A DNA stretch of 64,000 bases, from positions 369,109,902-369,173,901 of the forward strand of contig CM053028.1 in the NCBI GenBank assembly GCA_028564925.1, read 5' to 3'. Positions 1 to 11,400 of this stretch are shown one piece after another. The stretch is from Lithobates sylvaticus. Lineage: Eukaryota > Chordata > Amphibia > Anura > Ranidae. Each line of letters starts with the position of its first letter. The first letter of the stretch is position 1. The notes below the pieces were generated by a model. It saw only the letters and a program-made list of their open reading frames with translations. It ran no database searches and was not told the origin of the DNA. Position numbers and translations under genes: made by a program.

Positions 1-42
1 AAACTGGAAAACATGTTAAAAGATACCTAAGGCTGACTGTTA

Positions 43-417
43 TGCCGCGTACACACGATTGGACTTTCCGTCAGACTTGGTCCGGCGGACCGGAATCTGT
101 CAGACAATTCGATCGTGTGTGGGCTCCAGCGGACTTTTCTTTCCCAAAAGTCCGACGGACCTAGAAATAAAACATGTTTCAAATCTTTCCGACGGACTCG
201 AGTCTGGTCGAAAAATCCGGTCGTCTGTATGCTAGTCCGACGGACGAAAACCGACACTAGGGCAGCTATTGGCTACTGGCTATGAACTTCCTTATTCTAG
301 TCCGGTCGAATCCGTCAGACTTTTGGAGTGATCGTGTGTGGGCAAGTCCGCTGCAAAGTCCATCGGAAAAACTGTCGGACCTAGTCCGTTGAAAAGTCCG
401 ATCGTGTGTACGCGGCA
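43..417. mobile_element. Harbinger-like MITE with TTA target duplication
   Basis: Terminal inverted repeats begin TGCCGCGTACACACGAT and end ATCGTGTGTACGCGGCA. The element is flanked by TTA at 40-42 and 418-420. The interior is rich in TCCGACGGAC/GTCCGTCGGA words on both strands, so the whole 375 bp can fold on itself. A 3-bp TWA duplication is typical of PIF/Harbinger. No coding capacity. Related copies: 21584-22006 and 41656-42048. Confidence 0.75.
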
Positions 418-420
418 TTA

Positions 421-976
421 GGGTTTAGGAACCCAGCAGCTGACAGTTCCTGGAGGAGTGTCATGTTAGCAGAGATGGAGTTCTCCTTTTACCTAATGGA
501 CCCTACATTTGCTTTTACAGCCCCCTGCATAACCCTTAGGATGTTTTCACACATGAACGGACAGCTGCCAGAGCGTTTTACCTTCCTGAATACAGTTGGG
601 GGCAGTGTGTTGCACATCACACACAGCTCCTTTATTTTTGTATTTGTACAAACTTTATTTGAAGTGTACAAAAGTACACTTCATTCATGTCGCTGTACAG
701 CAGCACAATGCACTGCTGTGCAGTGCCATACGATTCTGTACAGTGTGCTGCAATAAAATGCAGCATGTCTACATTTTTTCACAGCATGCTGCAGTGCAGC
801 CCTGGGCTGCATTGCAGCATGAATGGGACAGTTTTCTGTGTCCTTGCAGTGACAGGCGTTTTTACAATGCATGTGTGAATTAGCCATTACACACACCCAG
901 TGAACTGACTGGCCTCAGGTAATACACAGAAACAAATCCTTCTATACAATTTGTACCTGTTTATCTGTAGCCTCTA
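421..976. other. intron, no gene; CTGCAGTG-rich stretch
   Basis: No exon is seen. Between about 665 and 830 the words CTGCAGTG, GCTGCAATG and CACTGCTGTGCAG recur on both strands, giving a low-complexity, hairpin-rich block that resembles the inside of a decayed miniature element. Its ends could not be fixed. Confidence 0.4.
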
Positions 977-991
977 CATCAATTTAAAGTG

Positions 992-1250
992 AGGAAAAAG
1001 GCCGCTGCTCACAGGTGATACAATCGGTAACAGTCCAAGGTTGCGTCTGTGAGGTGGGGTGCACACCCTGCCACTGCAGCAGAAATCATGGAACTGAGAA
1101 ACTCCGTATCGGCAGCACACCCACACAGGAAGTAAAGCAGAAAGTCTTTATTGAAGCATAAATGTAATAAAAACACTGGATGGGTACAGGCAGGGGAAAT
1201 GCAGGTAGGTTGACGCGTTTCACACTATAGAAGTGCTTTGTCAAAGCCAC
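992..1250 (-). mobile_element. retroelement fragment with hammerhead-like 5' end, 15-bp target duplication
   Basis: The 259-bp block is flanked by perfect copies of CATCAATTTAAAGTG at 977-991 and 1251-1265. The duplicated sequence includes the left end of the TTAA element that follows, so the insertion landed in that older element. Read on the minus strand it starts with a hammerhead-like module (1205-1250), has CAATAAAGAC in its middle and ends without poly(A). Lack of a tail, a 15-bp duplication and a ribozyme-like motif fit a 5'-truncated Penelope-like or retrozyme-type element; the class is inferred. Confidence 0.6.
1205..1250 (-). ncRNA. degenerate hammerhead-ribozyme-like module
   Basis: The minus strand reads CTTTGACAAAGCAC, a 7-base loop, then GTGTGAAACGCGTC. 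Helix II would be GCAC with GTGT, followed by GAAA, a one-pair helix III (C-GC-G) and UC at the cleavage position. The core CUGAUGA is changed to UUGACAA, so it is probably inactive. The 5' strand of helix I is largely cut off by the element end. Confidence 0.4.
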
Positions 1251-1261
1251 CATCAATTTAA

Positions 1262-1700
1262 AGTGGTTGTAAACCCCAAAAAATAAATAACTGCCAGACA
1301 AAAGGCATAATGAGCTAGCGTGTATCGCATACTACCTCATTATCAAATACTTACCTTAGATCAAAGCTGTTGCAGCGGTCCCCGTACACTGCTGTGACCA
1401 GAGACATGTCTCCCAGAGTTATTGCCGGGTTTGCGGGCTCCGGCGCTATGATTGGCCGGAGCCGCGATGACATCACTCCCGCACATACGCGTGGGAGTCG
1501 CCAGTCAGGGCACAAGCCCTTTAGAAACTGCATGATCGAGCCGCTTCTTCAGTGCGAATGGGCCGATGACATCAGCGCAAGCGTATATGGTAAATATATT
1601 TACAGTACATTATCGCACAGTATATTTACAGTATCTACAGGTAAGCCTTATTATAGGCTTACCTGTAGGTACAAGTGGTGTAACAGGGTTTACAACAACT
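1262..1700. mobile_element. TTAA-flanked MITE (T2/Kolobok-like family A)
   Basis: Begins AGTGGTTGTAAACCCC after TTAA (1258-1261) and ends GGTTTACAACAACT before TTAA (1701-1704). The interior has a CG-rich block (1370-1560) and a hairpin AGGTAAGCCTTATTATAGGC (1638-1675). The same layout recurs in the copy at 9395-10038. Ends of the form TTAAAGNRR resemble the Xenopus T2 group; that assignment is an inference. Confidence 0.7.
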
Positions 1701-1704
1701 TTAA

Positions 1705-1978
1705 AGTGCAGAATTTTATACAGCTTTCTGAGCTTCCAGAAAGCAGGGAAGCTGAAGCTGAAGTTACACTCTGAGAAAAGCTCTGAGAGCTGATTGGAGG
1801 GAAGGAACACCCCCCCCCCCCCTCACACCACACACAAGAACTGAGCTGAGGCTGTCAATCCCAGGCTGTGTGCTAAGGAATGAGGCAGCAGACAGAAATG
1901 ACACTTAGCGCTCTGGTTTCAGACAAGTATAGAGGAATATGCTTTGTTCATATTTCATGTCTGAGGTTTACAACCACT
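1705..1978. mobile_element. TTAA-flanked MITE (family B), joined to the preceding element
   Basis: Starts directly after the shared TTAA (1701-1704) and ends ...GAGGTTTACAACCACT before TTAA (1979-1982). Its right-hand 100 bases reappear inverted at 35524-35690. Contains a C-run (1810-1822). No coding capacity. Confidence 0.6.
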
Positions 1979-2231
1979 TTAAACTCACCCAGGGAGCAGA
2001 CCCTACCTGCTGATTAATGCTAATCTTCATATTTGCTGCCATGCTTGCCAACTGACTCTTCTTTTTTTCTGATTGGCCCTAAACCCGATCGTATAAAAAT
2101 GCAGCCAAATATTTCCTGATTGAAAGCACTGTACACTTGTCTGCAAACATTATAGATCATGTGTGTGTGTGCTATTGAATGAATGCAGCTACTCAACACT
2201 AATCCTTCTTTTTTTTTTTCTTTTTTACTAG

Positions 2232-2423
2232 CTGTTAGCTCAGGTCAAGCAAGACTTACGAGACAGAGAAAGTACAATCAAGGAGAAAATCCAGTTCTTG
2301 AACAGTGAAATCGAAAATAACAAGGAATTTGAGAAGAAGATTGACATTGTGGAAAGAAAAGCAGTCAGACTGAGGCAGGACTATCAAGAGCAAGAGGCTG
2401 TGCGGAACAATCTGCAAGATGAG
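2232..2423 (+). CDS. ccdc39: ccdc39 exon a (first exon in window)
   Basis: This exon has 64 codons, phase 0 at both ends, with acceptor ...ttttactag and donor gag|gtaaca. It encodes [15 protein letters not shown]... to ...NNLQDE, aligning with the human stretch around ARIKQETREKENLVKEKI. The acceptor was chosen because it gives an open, similar frame from its first base; another AG a few bases downstream would remove matching residues. Upstream exons are outside the window. Confidence 0.95.
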
Positions 2424-5400
2424 GTAACATCAGAAATAGATGGAGATGAAACATATGGAACTGGCTTACAAACAGCAGATGTGATATTGTTGGGAGTTTC
2501 TATATAGCAACAGAAATTCACCAAGTTCTTGTTTTTGAACGTTATCCGATACCAGTAATTCAGTGGACTGCTGCTAGCTGTGAAAACACTTTAATGTTAG
2601 TGACCTGACTACCAGAAATCCATTATTTTGAGGATCATAGATGTACCAACATGTTTGCGGAAGCTATAGGCAGGGTGCTCAGTGAATCAAGCTGGCCATA
2701 CATGCATAGATTTTTTCCTTAGTTCACCCCATAAGATTCCTCTATCCGTGCAGATGGATGCCATCTATTGTATTCTGAAAGATGGTGCCCGTGGCTGTCA
2801 TAATAGCTGAACAGTGATTGCAGCTTCAGTCACTTATCGGCCAACAGTTTTCTGCCCACATCCCTCAAGCTTCAGATCAAAGTCTACCGAGCCGGGTGGT
2901 GTTAGTAGGGCCACTCATAAATCAAATTTCATCCAATTTAGCAGGAAATGGCTGAAATTCAATCCGTGTATGGTGAGCTTAAAGGCTAAGTTCACCTTCT
3001 TCATTAAATATCCTATACAGTCAAGGGGCCCTATTAGATATTAGAAAACTGTAAAACTTTCATTAATTTTATTGTCATTTCTGTAGGCCGATTAGGTCCC
3101 CTGGAAGCTTGAATTAAAAACTCCCATTAGAGATCGCGTTTCTTGGATGTGAAAGCCATTGGTTTTTGCTCCTGTAATGCTGAGAGTGAGCCTCCAGTAG
3201 TTTTCACATCACGGCTACAAAGAACGATACAGGGATTGTTAACTGGAAATTTTTGACCTGGCTTCTCGAGGACACCCAAATGGCCTACAGCAATGTGCAG
3301 CCCTTTGCTTCCTTTTATGTGGCCCTTGGGCCTTGGGGCACTATTTCATCCACTGATACCAACAATGGGAAGTAATCACCCCCCCCCCCCGCTGATATCA
3401 ACAATGGTGCACAATTCCTCATATTGACACAAACAATGGGACAAAATTTCTCCCAATGACAACAACTGGGCCCGCTAACACCACTGATGGGGCACAATTC
3501 CTGCCACTGACATCAACAGTTTGGCCCACTGACACCAATGATGGGAAACAATTCCTCCCAATGACCCCAACAATTGGGCCCAATGATAGGGCATAAATCC
3601 TCCCAATGATATCAACGATGGGGCACAATTCATCCCACCAAAGAAGGAATTGTGTCAGGACCCTTTCTACTCCCCATCTGGCTGATGTCAGGACCTTTTC
3701 TACTCCCAATGGTCACAGTCCGGCCCCCCCTAAAGTCTGAACAGTAAACTGGGCCCTTGTTTAGAAAGTTTGAAGACCCCTGGCTTACACAAATGAAAAT
3801 ACAATTGATGGGCATTTTACAAAGCTCATCAGTATTTTAGTATCTACTGGGGCCCCTTGACTGCATAGGCTATTTTCTAGAAAAAGTCGAACTTAGCCTT
3901 TAGGGCCTGCAACTTATTTGCACAGGAATGCAGAGGGGTATTTGAAGTTGCAGCCCTTGTTTGAAGGGCTGCCACATATTCATATTGAACTAGATAGGTA
4001 TCTGTGGCAGCATATACCCTATAGTCGGTACAACTCAGATTTTAGACAAGGTTTGTGACTTCAAACAACCTTCAAACAATCATCAGTTCCCATGTGGAAC
4101 ATACATTTCTCACTGTATAGTATGCCATTTAAGTCTTTCTTTCAAAGATTATTTGAAGATTGCCCACTTGGCAAAAAACAGCTACTGCCTTTTCTGCCTT
4201 AAACTGGGTATATACTGGTTAGAATTAGAAATGAACGAACGTTCTTGCAAAAAATGTCAGCAGTACATTTGATAATGTCATCAGAGACTTGACGAATGTT
4301 GTTCAAAAGTACTTCAAAGTTTTGTTTGCTTTTAAAAACTGATTTTGGTATGAATGGAATTTTCCTTCCTGCCCCTTCAAATGTTTTTGTCACATTTGAA
4401 AACGAGCACCGATTCGACCCCATTAATCATTCGAAAATATGAATGTTCCAAATATTTTTAATTTTCTTTTTTCAAACATTTAAAAAAAAGAAAAAATCTT
4501 TACAAAAAATACACATTAAGGAACAAATATATTAGACATTAAAAAAGAGGGAGTACAGTATCTATAACACAGTTTTACCTCCAATATCAAATATTAATCA
4601 CGGGATAATATATATTATATTGATATATAAAAACAGAACATATTTGTTGATAATTTCCATTACCCCGATTTATTTTTATTTTTTTCCCTAACTCCATCTC
4701 TCTATAACCCATCCCCAAACTCACGCAATCCACAAAACTCCTGTATACATTACATTTACCAATAATTTCATCTCATCCTTTAAACTCTCTCTTAGTATAT
4801 AAATGTTTTTCACAAATAGACAGCATTTCGGAATCTAAGATGTAAAGAACACATATTCTAGGTTTATGAAAATTTTCCAACAAATTTTTACTAGTATAAG
4901 GTCAGCTTTAGTCAATTCAGCATTGGATAACTGAGCTGAATAGTAGGGTTGGAAGGTAATTCCATAATGTTTAAAGTGGTTGTAAAGGATAAACTTTTTA
5001 AATTAAAATCTCCTCTTTTCTGTGTGCCACCATAGGATGCTGCTTGCTATGGGGGCACACCTGCGGGCTTGCTCCCGCCCCCTGCTCCATCCTCACAGGA
5101 TTTGATTGGCAGCAGCAGGAGCCAATAGCTCCCGCTGCTGTCTCTGTGCCTGTGAGAGCGGGAAGAGAGAACCAGCGCTGCTGCAGATGGGCACAGCTTA
5201 TACATACATGATACAGAACTCAGGTAAGAATTTAAAGAGGTGTTGGGCAATACTAGCAAATGTTTTGCCTTTACAACCACTTTAAACTTGTATGAGTGCG
5301 TATATACCCAATGATTTATTATTCCTTCAGTAATTACACCACTGAGATTTTTTAGTTGCATGTCCCATTCCCTTGATTAAGGAAGAATACAGTTGTCTGT

Positions 5401-8400
5401 TTAGCAGAAATTAGGGGAGGGGCTTGACTACAGAATGCAGTGAATGGGGCCACAGATGTAGTAAAGCTATAGGGTTTCTGGATACCTAAAAACAATAATA
5501 GCCAAATGTATTGGAACACATGTAATATGTATTGGTATATAGTACATCTACCCATTATTTAATTTGTTTGTACTGGGTGGAGCTGCCCTTTAAAAAAAAA
5601 ACTTGTTCACTGTTGATCACATCATTCAAACTTGTTATTTTTTTGTTTGTTTTTTTTGCGATCTGCCACATATAACGGCTTTCTTTCTTCTTAACAGCTG
5701 GATACTCTGAAAGGGACTGTTGATAGAACAGCCACTGAATTAGAAGTAATGAGAGTTCAAGTCAACAATCTTAGGAAAGAAATAAGAAATAAAGAAGAAA
5801 GGTCAGTACAGTATTCTTATAATGTGCCTGATTTTACTATACCGTAACCGTATACTTTCTCATATACATGATCATTTAAAAGTGTAATGTGATTTCACAT
5901 CTAAATGTGTTATTTTTAGGTTGGATCTGTCAAAAGAATATAATAAAGGCCTAACTGAAAAGCTGAAGGTTGTCACTGAGTCTGCAATGAGTGTAGAGGA
6001 AAGGGCACAGCGCATGGAGGATATGCTGAAAGAACAAGAGAAAACGGTGAAGGTAAGGCTCCCCGGCATATTCATTAGTGGTGTGCAGTAGCCAGGGGCG
6101 TAACTATAGGGGGTGCAGCAGTCGCGAGCGCAACCGGGCCCTGTGCTGCAAGGGGCCCATGTGGCCCCCTCTACATATGGCCGGTGGCAGCATAGGCGGT
6201 TAGGCACCGGGCGCACGGGTGGCTGGAGGTGACTAGCAGAGCTCCATGCTCGACTACCGCACTGGCTGCTCTTTAGTTGTGCATTCCCCACACAACCTGT
6301 GTCCTCTGCCGCTCCTCCGGGTCCCCCTCTCCTGCTCCATGCAGCGCTGCTCAATGCGGTGTCTGTCCTCCCCAGCCAGAGTCCCGCCCCCTGAGTCCGG
6401 CTCACCCTGCACTGCATGCTTCTCCCAGGCAAACAAGCTTTAAAGTGGGGTTGCGGTCAAAAAAAAAAAGGGGCTTAAAAATCATAAAAAAAATAAAAAA
6501 AAAAATAATTGGAAAATTATTTTTTTTTTACTCACCTCTAAATGCCTGTTGCTAGGGGGTCCCTCGTAGTCTGCCTCCTTCAGTGCCCGGGCTAAACGTC
6601 ACTTCCCCCTCAGCGCCGCACAGTCATCTGGGACCTGTCACGTGTCCCAGATGACTGAACATCAAATCACGGCGCACGGCGCCGCTCGCGCATGCGCAGT
6701 GGGTGCCCAGCTGTGAACACAGCCAGGTTCCCACATTAGGAATGCCGGCGCCGCGAGCGGCTTGGGGAACGAGGGGGGGCCTCGTTCCTCCGCATCGCTG
6801 GACCCTGGGACAGGTAAGTGTCCGGTTTTTAAAAGTCAGCAGCTGCAGTATTTGTAGCTGCTGACTTTTTAAAAAAATGAGAGCCAGCTCCCCAATAGAC
6901 ACTGCAGGCTTGTCTGCCAGCACCCCCCTCCTCCCCGTCATACACAGATGTTGACAGGTCTTTCTGGGAGATATGTCCCCTAAGGACAGGGACCCCATTT
7001 CCCTTGGGGACAAGGACCCCATCTCCCCTGGGGACAGGGCCCACTTCTCCCCAGAGGACAGGCACCCCATTTCCCTTAGGGACAGGGACTCCTACTTACA
7101 TGGGGGCAGGGACCCCATCTCCCCTAAGGACAAGGACCCAATCTCTCCTGGGACAGGGACCCAATTTCCCTTTCCCTTCTTCCTCTTTGTCTCAAAGGTG
7201 TAACATCCTAGGTCGGTTTAGACCTCTGATATCTCACCAAAGTCCCCCCAACGGGACTCCTAAAAAATTGTAAAAAAAAATAAAAAAAAATGCTGATACC
7301 AGTGGTGGAACTACAGGGCTCACAAAAGTCGTACCTGTGACCGAGCCCTGGAGTTCCACCACTGGACTCGGAGGGAAGGGCCTCGGCTGGGGTTCAGGGG
7401 GGCCCTTCGTGGTTTCCTGCACCGGGGCCCTGAATGTTCTAGTTACACCACTGGCAGTAGCCCATTGCAACCAACCTCATTTAGAGATGTCAGAACAATG
7501 ATAGATGCTTGATGAATGTTATGATATGTGTGTGCATGTGTTTGCCAATAAACTGTTTCCAGCTCACATGCAGCTTTACCGCCTTTACCTGGGACACAAA
7601 TGCATTAGAGAAACATGTAACCTAACCACATCCCTCAAGAAGTCTTCATGCTTACGGTGCTCTTTCTGAAATCAAACCCATGTCCCTTGTTCTACAGTAG
7701 CAATGCCGATATAAAGCTACTGTACTGAAAAGGAAACATAAAAAATAATAATAGCAAACTGGAGTCAGAAGACTTCATTTTCTGGGCACCACTATACTAT
7801 AAAATCTTAAAGAGTCCTATCTTAATATTGGCATGGCTTAGAGGACACCTCTTACGATGAGGCATATTTGCTGGTCAGCAGTCAGTAACCCGCTATAATG
7901 ATTGTGCTAGTGCGTTAGAAGCTTTGCTAGTAAGACTAGGTATGTACAGCAGGAAGGTTTTACAAAGTAATACTGACCTGTAAGCATGCTTTTTTTTTTT
8001 TTTTGATCATAGAAAGTTTTTATTGAACAAATGCACATAAACAATAGTGGAAACTGACAGCAATTTCCAACTATGTATAAAATATTACAGCATACATGAC
8101 AGTGATCAGTAATACAAAGTATGCACAATATGACCATTCTTACATGCAAAAGAGACCAAATATGTATCACGATGAAAGGTACTATTTTCCTGTACTAGAG
8201 ACATGAACCAGAAGTGCTGAGGTGTGTGTGTGTGGGGTTACAGAAATCTGTGTAACACCAGGTCAAGTAGGGCTAGACCAGGGGTACTCAACCATGTGTC
8301 CCAAAGCTTGTCAAATTTTAGCTAGGCATTAACAGTGATGTAAGTAACTGAGTTAAAATAAACGGAGTTACTTAACGCAGTTACTTTAGAGGGTAACGAG

Positions 8401-11400
8401 TAATCTAACTGATTACTTTTCCCCTCATGGTAACGCAGTTCCCATTACTTGGGCGGAGTTACCGCAATTACATCTACCTCCACTAGATGGCAGTAGTGTA
8501 ATTCCGGCGTCCTGACGAAAAAGTTCCCCCGCCGGATAAGGACCCCCTTGTACTGTGCAGGCGCAACACGAAGGACTACGGAGCTTACGAAAATTGCCGA
8601 ACCTAAACAGCTCTGAGTGAACTCTACACCGCGCAGTCGCAGTTAACATGCAATTGTACGAGACGATGCCGCACGCTCCCGATGCTCGTGCTACTCTGCA
8701 AGGGGCGTCTATCGTGTAACTAAGGGGCGGGTCTAGTATTACTGTAACCAAGGGGCGCATTTATTATTATTGTTATATATCCAGCTCTGCCCATTAATTT
8801 AACATTCGCCCTCTTCTGTAGCCATCCGCCCCTTACACGATATAATAATAATAGACCCGCCCCTTGCTTACACGCTATAACAGATCTGCCCCTTGGTTAG
8901 AGTAATAATAGAGCAGCCCCTTGGTTTACACGATATATAACAATAATAATAAATGCGCCCCTTGGTTACAGTAATACTAGACCCGCCCCTTAGTTACACG
9001 TATAGAATATTTAAAAAAAAGTCAGTAAGTAAAAAAAAAAAAAAAGCTGCGTAAGTAATTACTTTTCCAATGTAGTAACTGAGTTACTAACGCAAATACT
9101 TTTTGGGAGAAGTAATTTGTAACTTAACTAGTTACTTTTTTAAAGTAAGATGACCAACACTGGGCATTAACAATGTTGGTGTAAGCATGCTTTAACACCA
9201 AGATTTTATATGTCTGTAGTGGGCTTGGGACCTGGACTGGCAGGCACTTGCTGTAGCACCCTATGCAATGTTGCCAAGCTCTCGCAACATTTTTCCTGAC
9301 AAAACATGGAACATTTACTGACGGAACACATTTTTTATTGGCAACCAGAAAAATTACAGGACTGCTATTAAAAACTAAGACAATTGATATTTAAAAAGGT
9401 TGTAATCCTCTGAAAAAAATTCCTCCAAAAAAAAAAAAAAAATCTCCAAGACAAAGGCATAATGACCTAGAATGCATTATCGCATACTAGCTCATTATGA
9501 AATACTGATCTTAAAACGAAGCTGTTGCAGCGGTCTCCGCACAACGTTGTCACGGCCGACTTCTTTTCCGGAGCTTCTTCCAGGTTTGCGGGCTCTGGCG
9601 CTGTGATTGGCATGTGTGCGGGAGCCGCCATTCACTGCACACGCACACTTTAGAGCGCATGCGCCAGTGATGTCACTGATTGCATGCACTGGAAATATCT
9701 CCTAAACTGTACAGGCATACGCCACTTTTAAGTACACAATGGGGTTTATTTACTAAAGCTGGAAAGTGCACTGTCAGGTTCACTTCTGCATAGAAACCAA
9801 TCAGCTTCCAGCTTTTATTACCAAAGCTTAATTGAACAATCTGGGGTTAGAAGATGATTGGTTTCTATACAGAATTGAGCCTAATTTTGATCTTTCCAGC
9901 TTTAGTAAATAAACCCCATTGTGTACTTAAAAGTGGGGTATGCCTGTACAGATTTAGGAGATATTTTCAATACCTATAGGTAAGCCTTATTATAGACTTA
10001 CCTATAGGTAAAAGTTTGCAGAGAAAGTTTACTTCCTCTTAAACCATAATATGGAAATACTGACAATACCCATATCAAGTAATTTGCCTGGTTTACACTT
10101 AAAAAGTCAACACAGCATGACAAATTATTAGCCCCTGATATTTACAGACAGTTGTAAAAATCACTGATATTTACAAACTGTCCGTAAATTTACTGAAGGT
10201 TGGCAACCCCGACCCGGGGAAGCATGATTTTTTTTCTACACTTAAGGGGAATCTATAATGGGTCTGGGTCAATTATAATTATTTGTTATAGTTTGTATAT
10301 TTTTATGCTGGTTTTATATTTGACTATTTTATATAAAATAATATAGCCATGACACACTGTTTTATATTTGACTATTTTATATAAAATAATATAGCCATGA
10401 CACACTATTTTATATTTGATTATTTATATAAAATATTATAGCCATGACACACTGTTTTATATTTGACTATTTTATATAAAATATATATAAAATAATATAA
10501 AATACATATTATATAAAATAATATAGCCATGACACACTTTTTTTATATTTGACTATTTATATAAAATGATATAGCCATGACACACTGTTTTATATTTGAC
10601 TATTTTATATAAAATAATATTATATAAAATAATATAGCCATGACACACTGTTTTATATTTGACTATTTATATAAAATAATATAGCCATGACACACTGTTT
10701 TATATTTGACTTTTTATATAAAATAATATAGCCATGACCCACGATTCACTGTGGACTTTTTAACGTGAGGGCCCAGGATAATCTGCTTCTTTCTGATTAA
10801 ATCTTCGGTTCCTACAGTAGATCTCTGTAAGAAATAAAAGTTATGGCACACGTTGATATATGCATTTGTCAATACTGACACTTTATTGGTATATACTCAC
10901 TTTTCTGGAGGACACATTCATACTGTGCATCCAGAGGCTAATTTATACGTGGGTAGACTGCCACATTTTCTACAAAATGTTATAGGTAAGGGTCAGCAAC
11001 TCACAGCAGCTAATCTAATTTCATTTTCATCAGTACAGCAAAGGATTATTGCTGATAGATTGCTATAGCTGGTTTTGAACATTTTCCTTTTCAAATAAGC
11101 TTGAAATTGATGACTGAGGTCAAAGTTGTCTACGTAAATGTATTCTGTTACCATTAGTTCATACCATGCATGTGTACCAGAATAAATAAATAAATTGAGC
11201 AATAAATATTAAATACAATCAGTGATAGAATTATACCATTTCCATTAAAGCAGACTGCAAAGAAATGGAAATGTCTTTTGTTCAGATACTGTGCAAAACG
11301 ACCACTTTAATCTTGCCATTTGTACCCACAGAATCTTGAAGCTCAGCTAAAACAAATAAGAGAGCAGCATTTCAAGAAATCGCAGGAGCTGCACGAATAC

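Larger units (their letters stand above)
6093..7453. mobile_element. hAT-type element with 8-bp target duplication and internal nesting
   Basis: Starts CAGGGGCGTAACTATAG and ends CTAGTTACACCACTG, flanked by GCAGTAGC at 6085-6092 and 7454-7461. An exact 8-bp duplication is the hAT hallmark. No transposase is visible. The interior carries a TTAA-type element (6444 to about 6893) and a GGGACC-rich minisatellite (about 6970-7170). Confidence 0.8.

Noticed and set aside
5872-6432. 186-residue minus-strand frame over exon c
   Set aside because: Antisense shadow of exon c running on into the hAT element; no homology.
6624-7273. GC-rich frames with SPGDRDPIS-like repeats
   Set aside because: Minisatellite in the hAT element; open in several frames.
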